Positions 8,893 through 17,408 of a stretch of 52,386 bases of DNA are shown piece after piece. The notes under the pieces are model-generated. The model ran no database searches. It was given only the letters and a program-made list of their open reading frames with translations, and was not told where the DNA came from. How positions within the stretch are numbered: the stretch's first letter is position 1; the number at the start of each line of letters is the position of its first letter. A program made the translations under genes and the position numbers. Source of the stretch: Methanosaeta sp. PtaB.Bin018. Lineage in GTDB: Archaea; Halobacteriota; Methanosarcinia; Methanotrichales; Methanotrichaceae. Location: NCBI GenBank assembly GCA_002067755.1, contig MVQH01000097.1:1-52386 (forward strand), given 5' to 3'.

Positions 8893-10536
8893 TCACTCAA
8901 GGAATGGCCTGAAGCCTCCCCTGCTGATCAGAGCCTCATTTGCATCATCCTTTTCCAGACGGCGTAGGTAGTCCTCAAAGCGGTGAATTCTAGCTGGCAC
9001 AGGGAAGGGTATATTCAATGTCGAAACGATTGCCTCGCCCTTCTCCAATGTCTGGATCTCTATGTCCAGCGTTGAGAGGTCCTGCTTGGCAGACTCTTCA
9101 AGCTGAATGCGATCGTTTCTGTCTCCCAGGCCCATGATCACCAGAGTGTTGAACTGGGATAGGAGCTGCTTGTCTATGAGCTTGGGCTGCTGGGTGATGG
9201 CGCACAGTCCCACCCCGAACTTTCGTCCCTCACGAGCGATTGTCTCAAAGCGAGAGGTGTTGCTGCCTGCTCCCAAGACTCTCTGAGCCTCCTCGATGGT
9301 GATGAGACAGTTCTTGCGCCCTTCGCGTTCATCTTTTTTGTACTCTTCCATGATGTAGCGCGAGATGACTGAGAGCAAGAAGAGCTCTGATCTGTCGCTC
9401 ATCCTTGGTATGTCAACTAAAACGACCTTTCCGCTCTGCAGGTTGGCCAGCATATTGGCGAGGCTGGATCTCCCCTGGATGTACTTGTTCTTCTCAAGGA
9501 TGTTCTTGATCCTTCGCACCAGGACATTGACTGTGCTGTCCTTGAATTTCTCCTGCATCATCCTTTCAAGGCCGTCAGGGCTCTGAATCTCTTCCAGCCA
9601 GTTGCCCGCCTCGAAGATCCTGGAGATGGCATCCAGGGCCTCCCTTTGCGGGGGCGACCACTCGTAAAGAAGGGCGACGTCCTCCGGCCTGACCTCGCCC
9701 TTGGAGATGGCAAGCTCCTCCACATAAGGATCTTTGGAATTCTTCTGATCTGTGGAATAACATGCCAGACCATCTCGATATCTCTTGAGATGCATCAGCC
9801 CTTTTATCGATCCCTTGCCTTTCAGGTATTCTCCGTGAGGATCGACGATGAGAAGCCCAAACTTGGACTCGCCACGAGCAGCAAGTCGCATGCATGATGC
9901 CGCAAAGACCTTCATGAAGTTGGATTTGCCCATGCCCGTAGTTGCGAAGACCCCCATGTGGTGGTCTATAGTATCGCTATGCAGTGCTACAGGAATCTCC
10001 TCTACCAGGCGTGAGCCATTGCGTAGATATCCGATCTCGATATCACCCATGACCTGCTTTAAAAACTTGAACTCTGATCTCTCAGCTCTTGAGACCTTTG
10101 AGAATTTGGTGGGAATTGTCCGGGATCTCCTGAAAGATCCATCGCAATTTACGCAACCCAGTGGCTCAGCGAAAACGCGGTTGAATATCTGCTCCTTGTC
10201 GAAGAACTGGGTCCCTTTCATGGTGGTGTCCCAGTTTCCTTCGTAGTTGGACCCATGCTGAATATCCAGGACCCTCGCCAGAAAGGTGAGCCTCCTTCCA
10301 CGCGCCTCGTCATGATCTTTGATGGAGAAGATCTGCCCGACCTCCACGCGTTCCTCATCAGGCAGGTCAAAGGGAACTATGAACTGATACTCAGTCACGC
10401 TCTTGGAGATGATCCTGTAGGTCGTATCCTCCTTTCTTATCACCTTTTTATCGGGCAAAGCCTGTTCAACCTCAGACCCGAGCTTCGCCCTAAATGCGGA
10501 TAAATCTGCCTCTTGCACCAAAATACCCTCGCACAT
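8893..10536 (-). CDS. herA: bipolar DNA helicase HerA
   Basis: HerA is a hexameric FtsK-like DNA translocase that works with NurA to create 3' single-stranded tails for recombination. The 547-residue protein has an N-terminal HAS barrel, Walker A TTGMGKSN at about 199-206, and a Walker B ending in LITIEEAQ at about 411-418. Further family motifs are ITQQP and LGDRND. The start ATG shares its first base with the TAA stop of nurA (TAATG), which indicates termination-reinitiation and balanced production of the two partners. The DHHMGVFATTGMGKS context is typical of archaeal HerA rather than bacterial DUF87 proteins. Confidence 0.95.
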   Translation of the reverse strand: MCEGILVQEADLSAFRAKLGSEVEQALPDKKVIRKEDTTYRIISKSVTEYQFIVPFDLPDEERVEVGQIFSIKDHDEARGRRLTFLARVLDIQHGSNYEGNWDTTMKGTQFFDKEQIFNRVFAEPLGCVNCDGSFRRSRTIPTKFSKVSRAERSEFKFLKQVMGDIEIGYLRNGSRLVEEIPVALHSDTIDHHMGVFATTGMGKSNFMKVFAASCMRLAARGESKFGLLIVDPHGEYLKGKGSIKGLMHLKRYRDGLACYSTDQKNSKDPYVEELAISKGEVRPEDVALLYEWSPPQREALDAISRIFEAGNWLEEIQSPDGLERMMQEKFKDSTVNVLVRRIKNILEKNKYIQGRSSLANMLANLQSGKVVLVDIPRMSDRSELFLLSVISRYIMEEYKKDEREGRKNCLITIEEAQRVLGAGSNTSRFETIAREGRKFGVGLCAITQQPKLIDKQLLSQFNTLVIMGLGDRNDRIQLEESAKQDLSTLDIEIQTLEKGEAIVSTLNIPFPVPARIHRFEDYLRRLEKDDANEALISRGGFRPFLE

Positions 10537-11555
10537 TAAAGTTGCGGCCGCATATCCAGCACATCGTGGAAATCCTGCATCAGCATCCTCACCTGAGGCT
10601 GGCTCATTCCCATATCTCCGAGCATCTCCATCAACCTGAGCCGCAGGAGGCAGCCTTCCTGGGCGCTGATCCTCACATCCTCATGTGCTCGGAAAAGGGC
10701 GTGTGGATAGCCCAGGCACTCTGATGAGCAAGAGTGTGCGACCAGCTTTCCAAGCGCAGAGCCGATTCTCTCTCTTACGTAAGATGGCGCGTCCACGCGA
10801 AAGGCCCGCTCTGAGCCGCCTGCGAAGCGAGCGATGTAGGTCTCGCCATCCCACCTGCCCTGGCCATGCTCCACCTTTTTATCCTTCAGGTCCAGATACC
10901 ATGGGATGCCAGGAACAAAGAGGCCGCCTGCATAGCTAGTGTGCTGCAAAAAGGGCAGTGTGAGCCCCTCTCCCCAGAACAGAGCACTGGACTTGCTGAC
11001 TGCCAGCAGATCGACGTCCTTATCCTCAGCTCTTTTATAGATCACTGCCAGAACGCTTCGCAGGGGCTCGAAGACGTCGAAGCCCCCATCGTAGAGGATG
11101 ATATCACCCGAGCTGGCCTCGGCAATTGCCTCATTCAGAGCGATGTACTCCTGAAGCTCCCGAAAGTATGTGGATAGCCGGTCCAGATCTGACTCCTTGA
11201 GATCGATTCCCTTCAGCCCGAAGAGCGCCTTCAGATATGGATCGAACAGATCTTCACAGATCCTCGGATCTGCGAGGAGCACATCATCGTAGGTGATCGT
11301 CGTTCTCTGCCACACCCGTCCTCTGTACACGGCAAAGCCTGCTCGTATCAGGTTGAGGTTGGCCACGGACCAATTGCATACTGCCGCGTTGGAGCCGTCG
11401 ACCGCAAAGATCTCGCCATCGAATTCTTGAGGCTCTATTGGGACGAAGTCCTCTTTGCGAACTCCCGTCTTTTCGCAATACTCTTCGATGCTCTCGAGGT
11501 AGATATGATCTCGTATCAGTTCGGCCACTGTGGAAAGCCTGCCCAAGTCCCACAT
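10536..11555 (-). CDS. nurA: NurA 5'-3' nuclease
   Basis: NurA is the Mn-dependent nuclease that joins HerA in DNA end resection. The 339-residue protein has the family's metal-binding acidic residues in FAVDGSNA (Asp53) and LYDGGFD (Asp156). A conserved basic C-terminal region contains SYVRERIGS. It is first in the nurA-herA-mre11-rad50 operon, followed immediately by herA through a TAATG overlap. The ATG at 11555 has no convincing Shine-Dalgarno sequence. An AT-rich TATA candidate lies about 30 bases upstream near 11580-11590, so the transcript may be nearly leaderless. Confidence 0.93.
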   Translation of the reverse strand: MWDLGRLSTVAELIRDHIYLESIEEYCEKTGVRKEDFVPIEPQEFDGEIFAVDGSNAAVCNWSVANLNLIRAGFAVYRGRVWQRTTITYDDVLLADPRICEDLFDPYLKALFGLKGIDLKESDLDRLSTYFRELQEYIALNEAIAEASSGDIILYDGGFDVFEPLRSVLAVIYKRAEDKDVDLLAVSKSSALFWGEGLTLPFLQHTSYAGGLFVPGIPWYLDLKDKKVEHGQGRWDGETYIARFAGGSERAFRVDAPSYVRERIGSALGKLVAHSCSSECLGYPHALFRAHEDVRISAQEGCLLRLRLMEMLGDMGMSQPQVRMLMQDFHDVLDMRPQL

Positions 11556-11621
11556 TCAAGGCCAATTATGGAGCGGCATGATATTTACGATTTTTCAAAG
11601 CGTTGGGGGTATAAGGAGGGA

Positions 11622-11670
11622 GGCAAAAGTCTTTGGTGTAGGAGGGAGAAAAGAGACTTTGACTTTTGCC
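11622..11670. repeat. 10-bp inverted repeat upstream of nurA
   Basis: GGCAAAAGTC at 11622-11631 and GACTTTTGCC at 11661-11670 form a perfect 10-bp stem around a 29-base purine-rich loop. Two imperfect direct copies of AGGAGGGAG followed by an A-rich stretch and ACTTT/GTCTTT overlap the arms (starting near 11614 and 11640), so alternative pairings exist. The repeat lies between nurA (start 11555) and the end of the AI-2E permease gene (11751). It could be a terminator or processing structure of the minus-strand permease transcript, or a regulatory site for the repair operon. Confidence 0.55.
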
Positions 11671-11750
11671 AAACAATACTACTACGATCAACGAATATAT
11701 AGTTTTCGGTATTACGTCTATCGGCGAATGGAGAGTGCCTCGTCTTACAT

Positions 11751-12800
11751 TTATCGGTTTAACCGACTTGTATCATCCTCTTGCTTCGTCTCCTCTTTTT
11801 GCTCTCCTTGAATCGCCTGGTATATTCCCGTCACCACTCCAACCATGGCAGGTGCCAGGAAAAAACCGCTAATTCCGGCCACTATGCCGCCCCCGAGAAA
11901 CGCAAGCAACACAAGCAACGGGTGAATGGATGATCTTGCAGAGACTATGTACGGCCTGATGACAAGCTCAGCTACGTGGACCATTATCGAGGCTACCAAA
12001 AAGAAGAGCAGTGCGTCCGCAAGCCCAAACTCGATGTATCTTTCGATGGCTGTGGGAATGAAGACAAGCCAGGTCAGGAAGGGCACCATTCCCGCTAAGA
12101 AGACGATGCACGCCATGGCGAAGGGCCTGGGAACTCCAAATATGTAAAAGATGAGCACCGATGTAATGCCGCCAGCTATTGCGGTATAGATGCTTCCCGT
12201 GTAAATGCCAAGAAGAATGCCGTCTATTCTGGCCAGGCATCTTTGCTCTAAGTCTCTGCCACCCAAGTTCAGAGCATCCATCACAGCATTCTTCAGATGA
12301 GCCCCGTCCAGCAGAAGAAAATAACAGACGCAAAGGGATATCAAAAAGTTCACTATTCCAAGGGATATCGCAGTGCCAAGGCTGAACACAGGCAGGCCGG
12401 CAATGAGATGCAATCCTATCTCCATCAGGTTCGTCATGCCTCTGGAGAGCTCGTCGAATATTGCCTGCGGAATGTGGACATGGGAGATGAGCTCGTAGAT
12501 GGTGGCGATTATATACCTTTGGTGACTCTCCAGCCACTTTATCTGGCTCACGGCTTCGACAAGTCCAAGGGCAAAGATCGCCGAAAGAGGGACGACTATG
12601 CAGACGATCGCTGCAAGAGCGCCTGCCTGTCGATTTTTTCCAAATAGATCTCTGACAGGGCGTCCGACGTATGCGAAGACCAATCCCAGGACAAGGCCGT
12701 CGAGCAGCGGCCAAATAAAGTAAGATGCCAAAATGAAGAGCGCTATGGTTATGAAGAGCATCAGTTCTCTGTTGCCCATACTGCAGCCATTTCTTTCCAT
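11751..12800 (-). CDS. AI-2E family membrane permease
   Basis: This integral membrane protein belongs to the AI-2E/PerM transporter-like family. In archaea, members are linked to Na+/H+ exchange or export of small molecules, and the substrate here is unknown. The 349-residue form starting at 12800 has an AGAGGA ribosome site about 10 bases upstream. A longer frame reaches back to 13001 but would run into the end of the upstream exported-protein gene, so I reject it. Around seven to eight hydrophobic segments are visible (for example near residues 12-40, 65-90, 150-200 and 215-330), with the family's PF.TWLVFIP-like and LVIRPYIVS regions. It forms an apparent two-gene unit with the gene ending at 12823, 22 bases away. 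Confidence 0.85.
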   Translation of the reverse strand: MERNGCSMGNRELMLFITIALFILASYFIWPLLDGLVLGLVFAYVGRPVRDLFGKNRQAGALAAIVCIVVPLSAIFALGLVEAVSQIKWLESHQRYIIATIYELISHVHIPQAIFDELSRGMTNLMEIGLHLIAGLPVFSLGTAISLGIVNFLISLCVCYFLLLDGAHLKNAVMDALNLGGRDLEQRCLARIDGILLGIYTGSIYTAIAGGITSVLIFYIFGVPRPFAMACIVFLAGMVPFLTWLVFIPTAIERYIEFGLADALLFFLVASIMVHVAELVIRPYIVSARSSIHPLLVLLAFLGGGIVAGISGFFLAPAMVGVVTGIYQAIQGEQKEETKQEDDTSRLNR

Positions 12801-12822
12801 GGGCTTTCGGTCCTCTTTTAGC

Positions 12823-13251
12823 CTAGACTCCAGGCAAAGAGTCGCTAGGATTTTGTGGTTTCGTCCCAGGAACAGCTCCAATCCATGTGTAGTAATCAGC
12901 AGCCGGGTAACCATAAATTCTACCACTCGCATCAGGATACAGAACTCCGCTGCTGGATATCGGATTAGTTTTGACTGAGATCGGCGAGCGCATGAACTCA
13001 TTTATGAGGGACTGGTTATTGCCAAATGACGCCCAAAGGAACTGATAATACTGATCCAGGTAAGTGTTATACTGCCCTGCATAGTCCGATACGTACTGGC
13101 CCCGCCCATAGTATTCTCCCATAAACAGTCCTATCTTCAGACCATTGGCAACGCCCTTCTGGTAGTCCGTCATCTCTCCGCTGGCCGGGAATGCCGCCAG
13201 AAGAAGCATGATCGCTAAGGCAATAGGCAGTGTGCACTTCATCACAATCAT
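12823..13251 (-). CDS. small exported protein of unknown function
   Basis: The 142-residue product starts MIVMKCTLP and has a clear signal peptide with a cleavage site near ASG|EMTDY. A second ATG at 13242 gives the same signal and is equally plausible. The mature part is rich in tyrosine, glycine and asparagine (YYGRGQYVSDYAGQYN), carries no cysteine or membrane segment and resembles no family I recognise. It lies 22 bases upstream of the AI-2E permease gene on the same strand, so it may supply an extracytoplasmic partner. The upstream region 13252-13355 is a divergent promoter shared with the FAD dehydrogenase gene. Confidence 0.7.
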   Translation of the reverse strand: MIVMKCTLPIALAIMLLLAAFPASGEMTDYQKGVANGLKIGLFMGEYYGRGQYVSDYAGQYNTYLDQYYQFLWASFGNNQSLINEFMRSPISVKTNPISSSGVLYPDASGRIYGYPAADYYTWIGAVPGTKPQNPSDSLPGV

Positions 13252-13355
13252 CTCGGGGGAGTCTCATCTTGCATCAGCTTTTAGCTTTTCTATCTGCATC
13301 AGGCAATGCTTATATCGATGTGTCGTCGATTGAATTGATAAAAAGTCAGAGGAAC

Positions 13356-14732
13356 ATGTCTGGTATACTTGAGGATCTATTAGAGATCGTCGGCAGCCGC
13401 GCATCCTCTTCCATCGTTGAGAGGCGCTGCTATGCAGCTGATGCATCACAAATTGAAGGACTTCCTGACTTTGTGGTGAGGCCAAAGAGCACAAACGAGG
13501 TCTCTCGCATCATCAGACTGTGCAGTAAGCATCTGATCCCTGTGACTCCGAGAGGTGCTGGCACTGGCCTTTCAGGCGGCGCTTCGCCTGTAAAAGGGGG
13601 CCTCGTCCTGGACATGTCCGGCATGGACAGGATCATTGATATCGATATCGCGAACCTGCAGGCCATCGTCGAGCCGGGCGTGGTCCAGGAGAGGCTCAAT
13701 TTGGCCCTGAAGCCTTATGGATTCTTCTTCCCACCGGATCCTGGCAGCTCGGCTGTGTGCACTATTGGGGGAATGATATCCCATAACAGCAGTGGAATGC
13801 GCTGCGTCAAATACGGGACGACGCGCAGCTACGTCCTCGATCTCGAGGTTGTGCTCGCTGACGGTCGGGTGATACACACAGGCTCGAAGGCGCTCAAGTC
13901 CGCAGTCGGATACGATCTCACTCGGCTCTTCACTGGGTCGGAGGGCACTCTTGGAGTCATCACTCGTGCAGGATTGAAGATCGTCCCTCTTCCCAGGTCC
14001 AGAAGGCTTGTCCTGGCCTGCTTCGAGGATGCTGTGGTCGCAGTCCAGGCGGTCTTAAAGGTATTCTCATGTGGAATCACGCCTTCAGCCTGTGAGATCC
14101 TTGACAAGACGACCTGTCAGGTCCTGAGGCGCTGTGATCCCAAGCTTGCCATTCCTGATGACGGAGATCTGATACTATTCGAGGTGGACGGTCATGAGAA
14201 TTCGACTGTAAAAGAGGCTTTGCACATCGCCGAGATCTGCAGCCCCATGGCATTGGACGTGAGAGTGGCCACCAGCCAGCAGGAGATGGATGCCATCTGG
14301 GCTGCCAGGCGGCTTGTTGGTGCTGCAGTAGCCAAGATCGATCCTGCCAAAACGCGCATCTACATGGGCGAGGATGTGGGCGTGCCTATGAGCCAGATCC
14401 CAGATTTGATCAAGAGGGTGCAGCATATCACAGCAAAGCTGGACATCCCTGCAATGAAATATGGTCACATCGGAGATGGAAACCTGCATGTTGCGCTCTT
14501 CATCGATGTCATGAACGAGGATCAATGGGAAAGGCTCAGGATCGCCGCGGACAGGATTCATAAAGTGGCCCTGCAGCTGGGTGGAACTGTCAGCACTGAG
14601 CACGGAATAGGCCTGGCTAGAGCTCAGTACATGCCAGAGCAGGTGGGACAAGATGCTCTTCAAGTGATGAGATCCATTAAAAAGGCACTTGACCCCAATG
14701 GCATTCTGAACCCTGGAAAGCTGGGCCTGTAG
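13356..14732 (+). CDS. FAD-linked glycolate/D-lactate dehydrogenase subunit (GlcD-like)
   Basis: This is a flavoprotein of the vanillyl-alcohol-oxidase fold that oxidises a 2-hydroxy acid. The start at 13356 (MSGILEDLLEI) is preceded by CAGAGGA and gives 458 residues. The longer frame from 13230 has no family similarity in its first 42 residues. Seen motifs are the FAD-binding loop VTPRGAGTGLSGG, PGSSAVCTIGGMISHNSSG and VGYDLTRLFTGSEGTLG. The C-terminal FAD-oxidase domain has YGHIGDGNLH and STEHGIGL. The partner Fe-S subunit follows 11 bases later, as in bacterial glcDF and archaeal D-lactate dehydrogenase loci. The substrate (D-lactate, glycolate or another hydroxy acid) cannot be decided from sequence. 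Confidence 0.92.
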   Translation: MSGILEDLLEIVGSRASSSIVERRCYAADASQIEGLPDFVVRPKSTNEVSRIIRLCSKHLIPVTPRGAGTGLSGGASPVKGGLVLDMSGMDRIIDIDIANLQAIVEPGVVQERLNLALKPYGFFFPPDPGSSAVCTIGGMISHNSSGMRCVKYGTTRSYVLDLEVVLADGRVIHTGSKALKSAVGYDLTRLFTGSEGTLGVITRAGLKIVPLPRSRRLVLACFEDAVVAVQAVLKVFSCGITPSACEILDKTTCQVLRRCDPKLAIPDDGDLILFEVDGHENSTVKEALHIAEICSPMALDVRVATSQQEMDAIWAARRLVGAAVAKIDPAKTRIYMGEDVGVPMSQIPDLIKRVQHITAKLDIPAMKYGHIGDGNLHVALFIDVMNEDQWERLRIAADRIHKVALQLGGTVSTEHGIGLARAQYMPEQVGQDALQVMRSIKKALDPNGILNPGKLGL

Positions 14733-14743
14733 CAAGAGACTTG

Positions 14744-15823
14744 ATGGAATCAATCGATATGATTCTGGATCTTAAAGCTATCAATCGATGTGTTCGCTGT
14801 GGAAATTGCCGCTCAGTCTGTCCAGCCTTTGAGGAGCTGGGCTGGGAGTCGGCAAACACAAGGGGACGTATCATGGTGATGAGGGGCCTTGCAGACGGCC
14901 TCAAGGCCGATGCAGATGTGCTGGACAGCCTGAACTCATGCACCACCTGCGGGATTTGCACTGATAACTGCCCGGCTGGCGCAGATGTGCCCGATCTGAT
15001 AGAGAGCGCCAGAAGACATCTTGTCTCCCAAGGGATAATGACTGAAGCACAAGAGAGGCTTAGCAGATACATCTTCAACAGCGGTAACACCTTTGGAGAG
15101 CAGAAGGAGAGAGCTGCCTGGCTGCGGGGACGCAGCCGTCTGAAGGAAAGTTCGGACTTCGTCTATTTTGTGGGCTGTATGAACTCATACCGCTATACTG
15201 AGACGGCCGCGCGCACCTATGATCTCTTGAGATGCTTTGGCGTGACCCTTCTGCCAGAAGAGAAGTGCTGCGGCTCGCCCCTTTTGCGCATGGGCTTTGA
15301 TGCCAGAAAGCTCGTGAATGCCAATGTCAGGCAGATGAAGCAGATTGGGGCCAGGACCATCATCACAGGCTGTGCAGGATGCTATACAACCCTCAAGAAT
15401 AACTATCCTGCAGGCTTTCGGGTGGTGAGCGTTCCGGAGTTCCTTGCAGAGCACATATCCGAGCTGAACCTCAAACGCCTCGACCTCACTGTAACCTATC
15501 ATGATCCCTGCCATCTTGGAAGGCATAATAAGATCTATGAGCAGCCGCGCCAGGTGATCGAGGCAGTCTGCAAGCTCGCTGAGATGAAGGACAACCGCCA
15601 GAATGCCCGTTGCTGCGGTGGAGGTGGTGGCGTTCGATCTGGATACAGAGACCTCTCCTTGAAGATGGCCAGGAGGAGGCTGAAGGATGTTCCAGAGGGG
15701 GTGAACTGGATCGTCACATCCTGTCCACTATGCATCCGCAACCTGAGGGATGCAGGAGCAGGTAGTAGTGTGATAGATCTTGTAGATCTGGTGGCGATCG
15801 CGACTGGACAGCATCAAGAATAG
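14744..15823 (+). CDS. Fe-S oxidoreductase subunit with two CCG domains (GlcF-like)
   Basis: This electron-transfer partner of the preceding flavoprotein has 359 residues from the ATG at 14744 (a TTG lies directly before it). Two 4Fe-4S clusters are shown by CVRCGNCRSVCP (Cys16, 19, 22, 26) and CTTCGICTDNCP (Cys66, 69, 72, 76). Two cysteine-rich CCG domains follow, ending in CCGSPLLRMG and CCGGGGGVRSG, as in GlcF and HdrB-like subunits. Some of these bind non-cubane Fe-S clusters. Electrons probably pass to a membrane quinone analogue such as methanophenazine or to a heterodisulfide-type acceptor, which is inference. The gene ends 3 bases from the convergent haemoglobin gene. Confidence 0.92.
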   Translation: MESIDMILDLKAINRCVRCGNCRSVCPAFEELGWESANTRGRIMVMRGLADGLKADADVLDSLNSCTTCGICTDNCPAGADVPDLIESARRHLVSQGIMTEAQERLSRYIFNSGNTFGEQKERAAWLRGRSRLKESSDFVYFVGCMNSYRYTETAARTYDLLRCFGVTLLPEEKCCGSPLLRMGFDARKLVNANVRQMKQIGARTIITGCAGCYTTLKNNYPAGFRVVSVPEFLAEHISELNLKRLDLTVTYHDPCHLGRHNKIYEQPRQVIEAVCKLAEMKDNRQNARCCGGGGGVRSGYRDLSLKMARRRLKDVPEGVNWIVTSCPLCIRNLRDAGAGSSVIDLVDLVAIATGQHQE

Positions 15824-15826
15824 ATA

Positions 15827-16198
15827 TCAAGGCGCCTCTACGATATCGTTCTTGATGCTGTTTAGCAGCTTGAGCAGATCCTTCTGTTCTTCGTCAGGCA
15901 CCGCAAAGGAGTCCAACTCGCCGATGAGATGAGTGATAAACACCTGCCATTCGGATCCGTTGATCCCCAATCCTTTATGCACAGTCGACATGTCACGACC
16001 AAGGTAAAAACAAGGCCCTCTTGTGAGCTGACAGATCATCTCCACAAGCATCTGACGAAGTCGCTTCTTTGAATTGTCGCCATGGCCGGCAAAGTACTTT
16101 GCCAGACGCTTGTCCTCTGCAATTCTTGCCATCAGGCCATCAACAACGGCTGCGATGACGCTGTAGCCTCCCAGCCTCTCATAGAGTGTTCCAGCCAT
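15827..16198 (-). CDS. group 1 truncated haemoglobin
   Basis: This small haem protein is likely used to bind or detoxify NO or O2. The ATG at 16198 gives 123 residues; a GTG at 16207 would add three. The family pattern LYERLGG, then LTRGPCFYLGRDMSTVHKGLGI with proximal His74, is complete. The usual B9-B10 Phe-Tyr pair that stabilises bound ligand reads Leu22-Met23, so ligand chemistry may differ from the TrHbN type. The gene is convergent with the dehydrogenase pair and transcribed away from nikR's far side. Possession by a strict anaerobe suggests a stress function. Confidence 0.88.
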   Translation of the reverse strand: MAGTLYERLGGYSVIAAVVDGLMARIAEDKRLAKYFAGHGDNSKKRLRQMLVEMICQLTRGPCFYLGRDMSTVHKGLGINGSEWQVFITHLIGELDSFAVPDEEQKDLLKLLNSIKNDIVEAP

Positions 16199-16284
16199 AC
16201 AAACCACAAAAGAAACTTTTTCTCACTCAAATGAAATAAATCTTTGCCCGGAGAGGCCTTAAATGAGCTAACACCACACGATTG

Positions 16285-16707
16285 CTATAGCTCCTTTCCA
16301 AGGGATGTCGTAGTAAGCTTGACGTGCTTTACGCCTTTTAGGGCCATCATGTTCTCTGCTGCCTTTCTCACATCCTGACCTTCGCCTCTCAGCACAACTA
16401 CCTCCAAACAGTTATCATGATCCAGATGAACATGCAGGCTGGACTGGATTATTCCTATGAATTCGTGCTGAATCTCAGTGAGGTTATCCTCCAGGCCTCT
16501 TTGAGTGTGCGAATATACTATGGTTATAACTCCCACCCGCTCACCCTGAACATCGCTCATCCACTCGTAGTTGACAATGTAATTTCTAATGGCATCACGT
16601 ATGCCTTCTGAACGGGACGAGTACCCCCTCTGGAGGATTATCTCGTCGAACTTGTTCAAAAGCTTCTCAGGCAGAGAAACCCCGATTCTCATGAGATCTT
16701 GTTCCAT
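16285..16707 (-). CDS. nikR: NikR nickel-responsive transcriptional regulator
   Basis: NikR is a ribbon-helix-helix repressor that binds DNA when its ACT-like C-terminal domain holds nickel. The 140-residue protein has an N-terminal RHH segment ([17 protein letters not shown]...[14 protein letters not shown]). It retains all four nickel ligands with Escherichia coli spacing: His81 from one subunit and His92, His94 and Cys100 in [10 protein letters not shown]. The start may be 16707 or the internal ATG at 16692. A GTATTAC/GTAATA dyad overlaps its likely TATA region (16725-16740), which suggests autoregulation. The probable target is the ECF metal-uptake operon at 35-39 kb. Confidence 0.94.
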   Translation of the reverse strand: MEQDLMRIGVSLPEKLLNKFDEIILQRGYSSRSEGIRDAIRNYIVNYEWMSDVQGERVGVITIVYSHTQRGLEDNLTEIQHEFIGIIQSSLHVHLDHDNCLEVVVLRGEGQDVRKAAENMMALKGVKHVKLTTTSLGKEL

Positions 16708-16724
16708 ATCGATGAACTCATAAG

Positions 16725-16740
16725 GTATTACGTAGTAATA
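16725..16740. promoter_or_regulatory. dyad TATTAC-N3-GTAATA in the nikR promoter
   Basis: TATTAC at 16726-16731 and GTAATA at 16735-16740 flank GTA. Read on the minus strand the element contains TTTATTA, the best TATA candidate, about 25-33 bases before the nikR start. A repressor bound here would block TBP. The half-sites match those near 35.3 kb and 40.7 kb, but the spacer (3 bases) is much shorter than in known NikR operators. Confidence 0.4.
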
Positions 16741-16877
16741 AACTTTTGTATTTTTAGGACGAAATCAGAGTAAATTCCCGCAGATTCGATCTGGAACGGC
16801 GAGCATCGTTCACTCTTCATAGTTAATAGAGTTGCGACGTAACCATCGATGCCATGAGAGATCGCCATCTATTGGAT

Positions 16878-17273
16878 TCATTTTAATCCTGCGAGGTAGT
16901 CCTTATCATATTGGCGCATTGCTTTATACCTCAGCAAACCGCTTCCAATCAATAGAGCGACTCCAGCGCAAAACACTATTAGGCTTGCGAGTAGAAGCTC
17001 AAATGTAAGTTGCGCTTCAATTCCTGCGAGCGCAGCGATCTTGGGCGTTAAGATCATGAAAACCCCAGCCAGTGCTAGGAAGATTCCATTGACGATCCTA
17101 CGCTCGTGCCTGGCCACTGAATCGTCCTTCTCCGGGACGCCCCTCTCCAATAAGTACATCTTCCTCTTATGCCAGAGATAATAAACTAAACCCAATAATG
17201 GTATGCCCTCTATTATCAGAAGCTGGACCGCCACATCGGTCACGACATCATCCTCTCTGACCCTCATCTGCAT
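16878..17273 (-). CDS. small three-helix membrane protein, DUF6249-like
   Basis: The 131-residue protein has a hydrophobic N-terminal segment (about residues 14-34) and a cytosolic loop with KRKMYLLERG. Two further membrane segments follow (about 65-84 and 90-113), with a basic tail. The loop resembles the RxxMIEKG motif of DUF6249-type bacterial membrane proteins, but I am not certain of the family. It could start at 17273 or 17267. A TATA-like AT stretch at 17304-17318 is well placed for transcription. No function can be assigned. Confidence 0.7.
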   Translation of the reverse strand: MQMRVREDDVVTDVAVQLLIIEGIPLLGLVYYLWHKRKMYLLERGVPEKDDSVARHERRIVNGIFLALAGVFMILTPKIAALAGIEAQLTFELLLASLIVFCAGVALLIGSGLLRYKAMRQYDKDYLAGLK

Positions 17274-17330
17274 GATCTTAGATAATCTTTTCGTTTAGCT
17301 AATTAAAATTTAAATATTAAAATGTATAGT

Positions 17331-17347
17331 TGTTAAAATTAATAACA
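17331..17347. promoter_or_regulatory. inverted repeat TGTTA-N7-TAACA in a divergent promoter
   Basis: TGTTA at 17331-17335 and TAACA at 17343-17347 surround an AT-only spacer. They lie in the strongly AT-rich region between the divergent genes starting at 17273 and about 17409. The symmetry and position suggest an operator affecting one or both promoters. The low sequence complexity makes chance pairing possible. Confidence 0.4.
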
Positions 17348-17408
17348 TTAGATGCTATTTATTCTGTACCATATGTTATTTAAAGCACCATCATCAATAT
17401 ATCGATCT

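Noticed and set aside
11709-11715. GTATTAC heptamer near the end of the AI-2E gene
   Set aside because: Same core as the nikR-linked motifs, but single, without partner half-site, and the heptamer is expected several times by chance.
12801-13001. N-terminal extension of the AI-2E permease
   Set aside because: Would overlap the end of the exported-protein gene and lacks family similarity; the ATG at 12800 has a good ribosome site.
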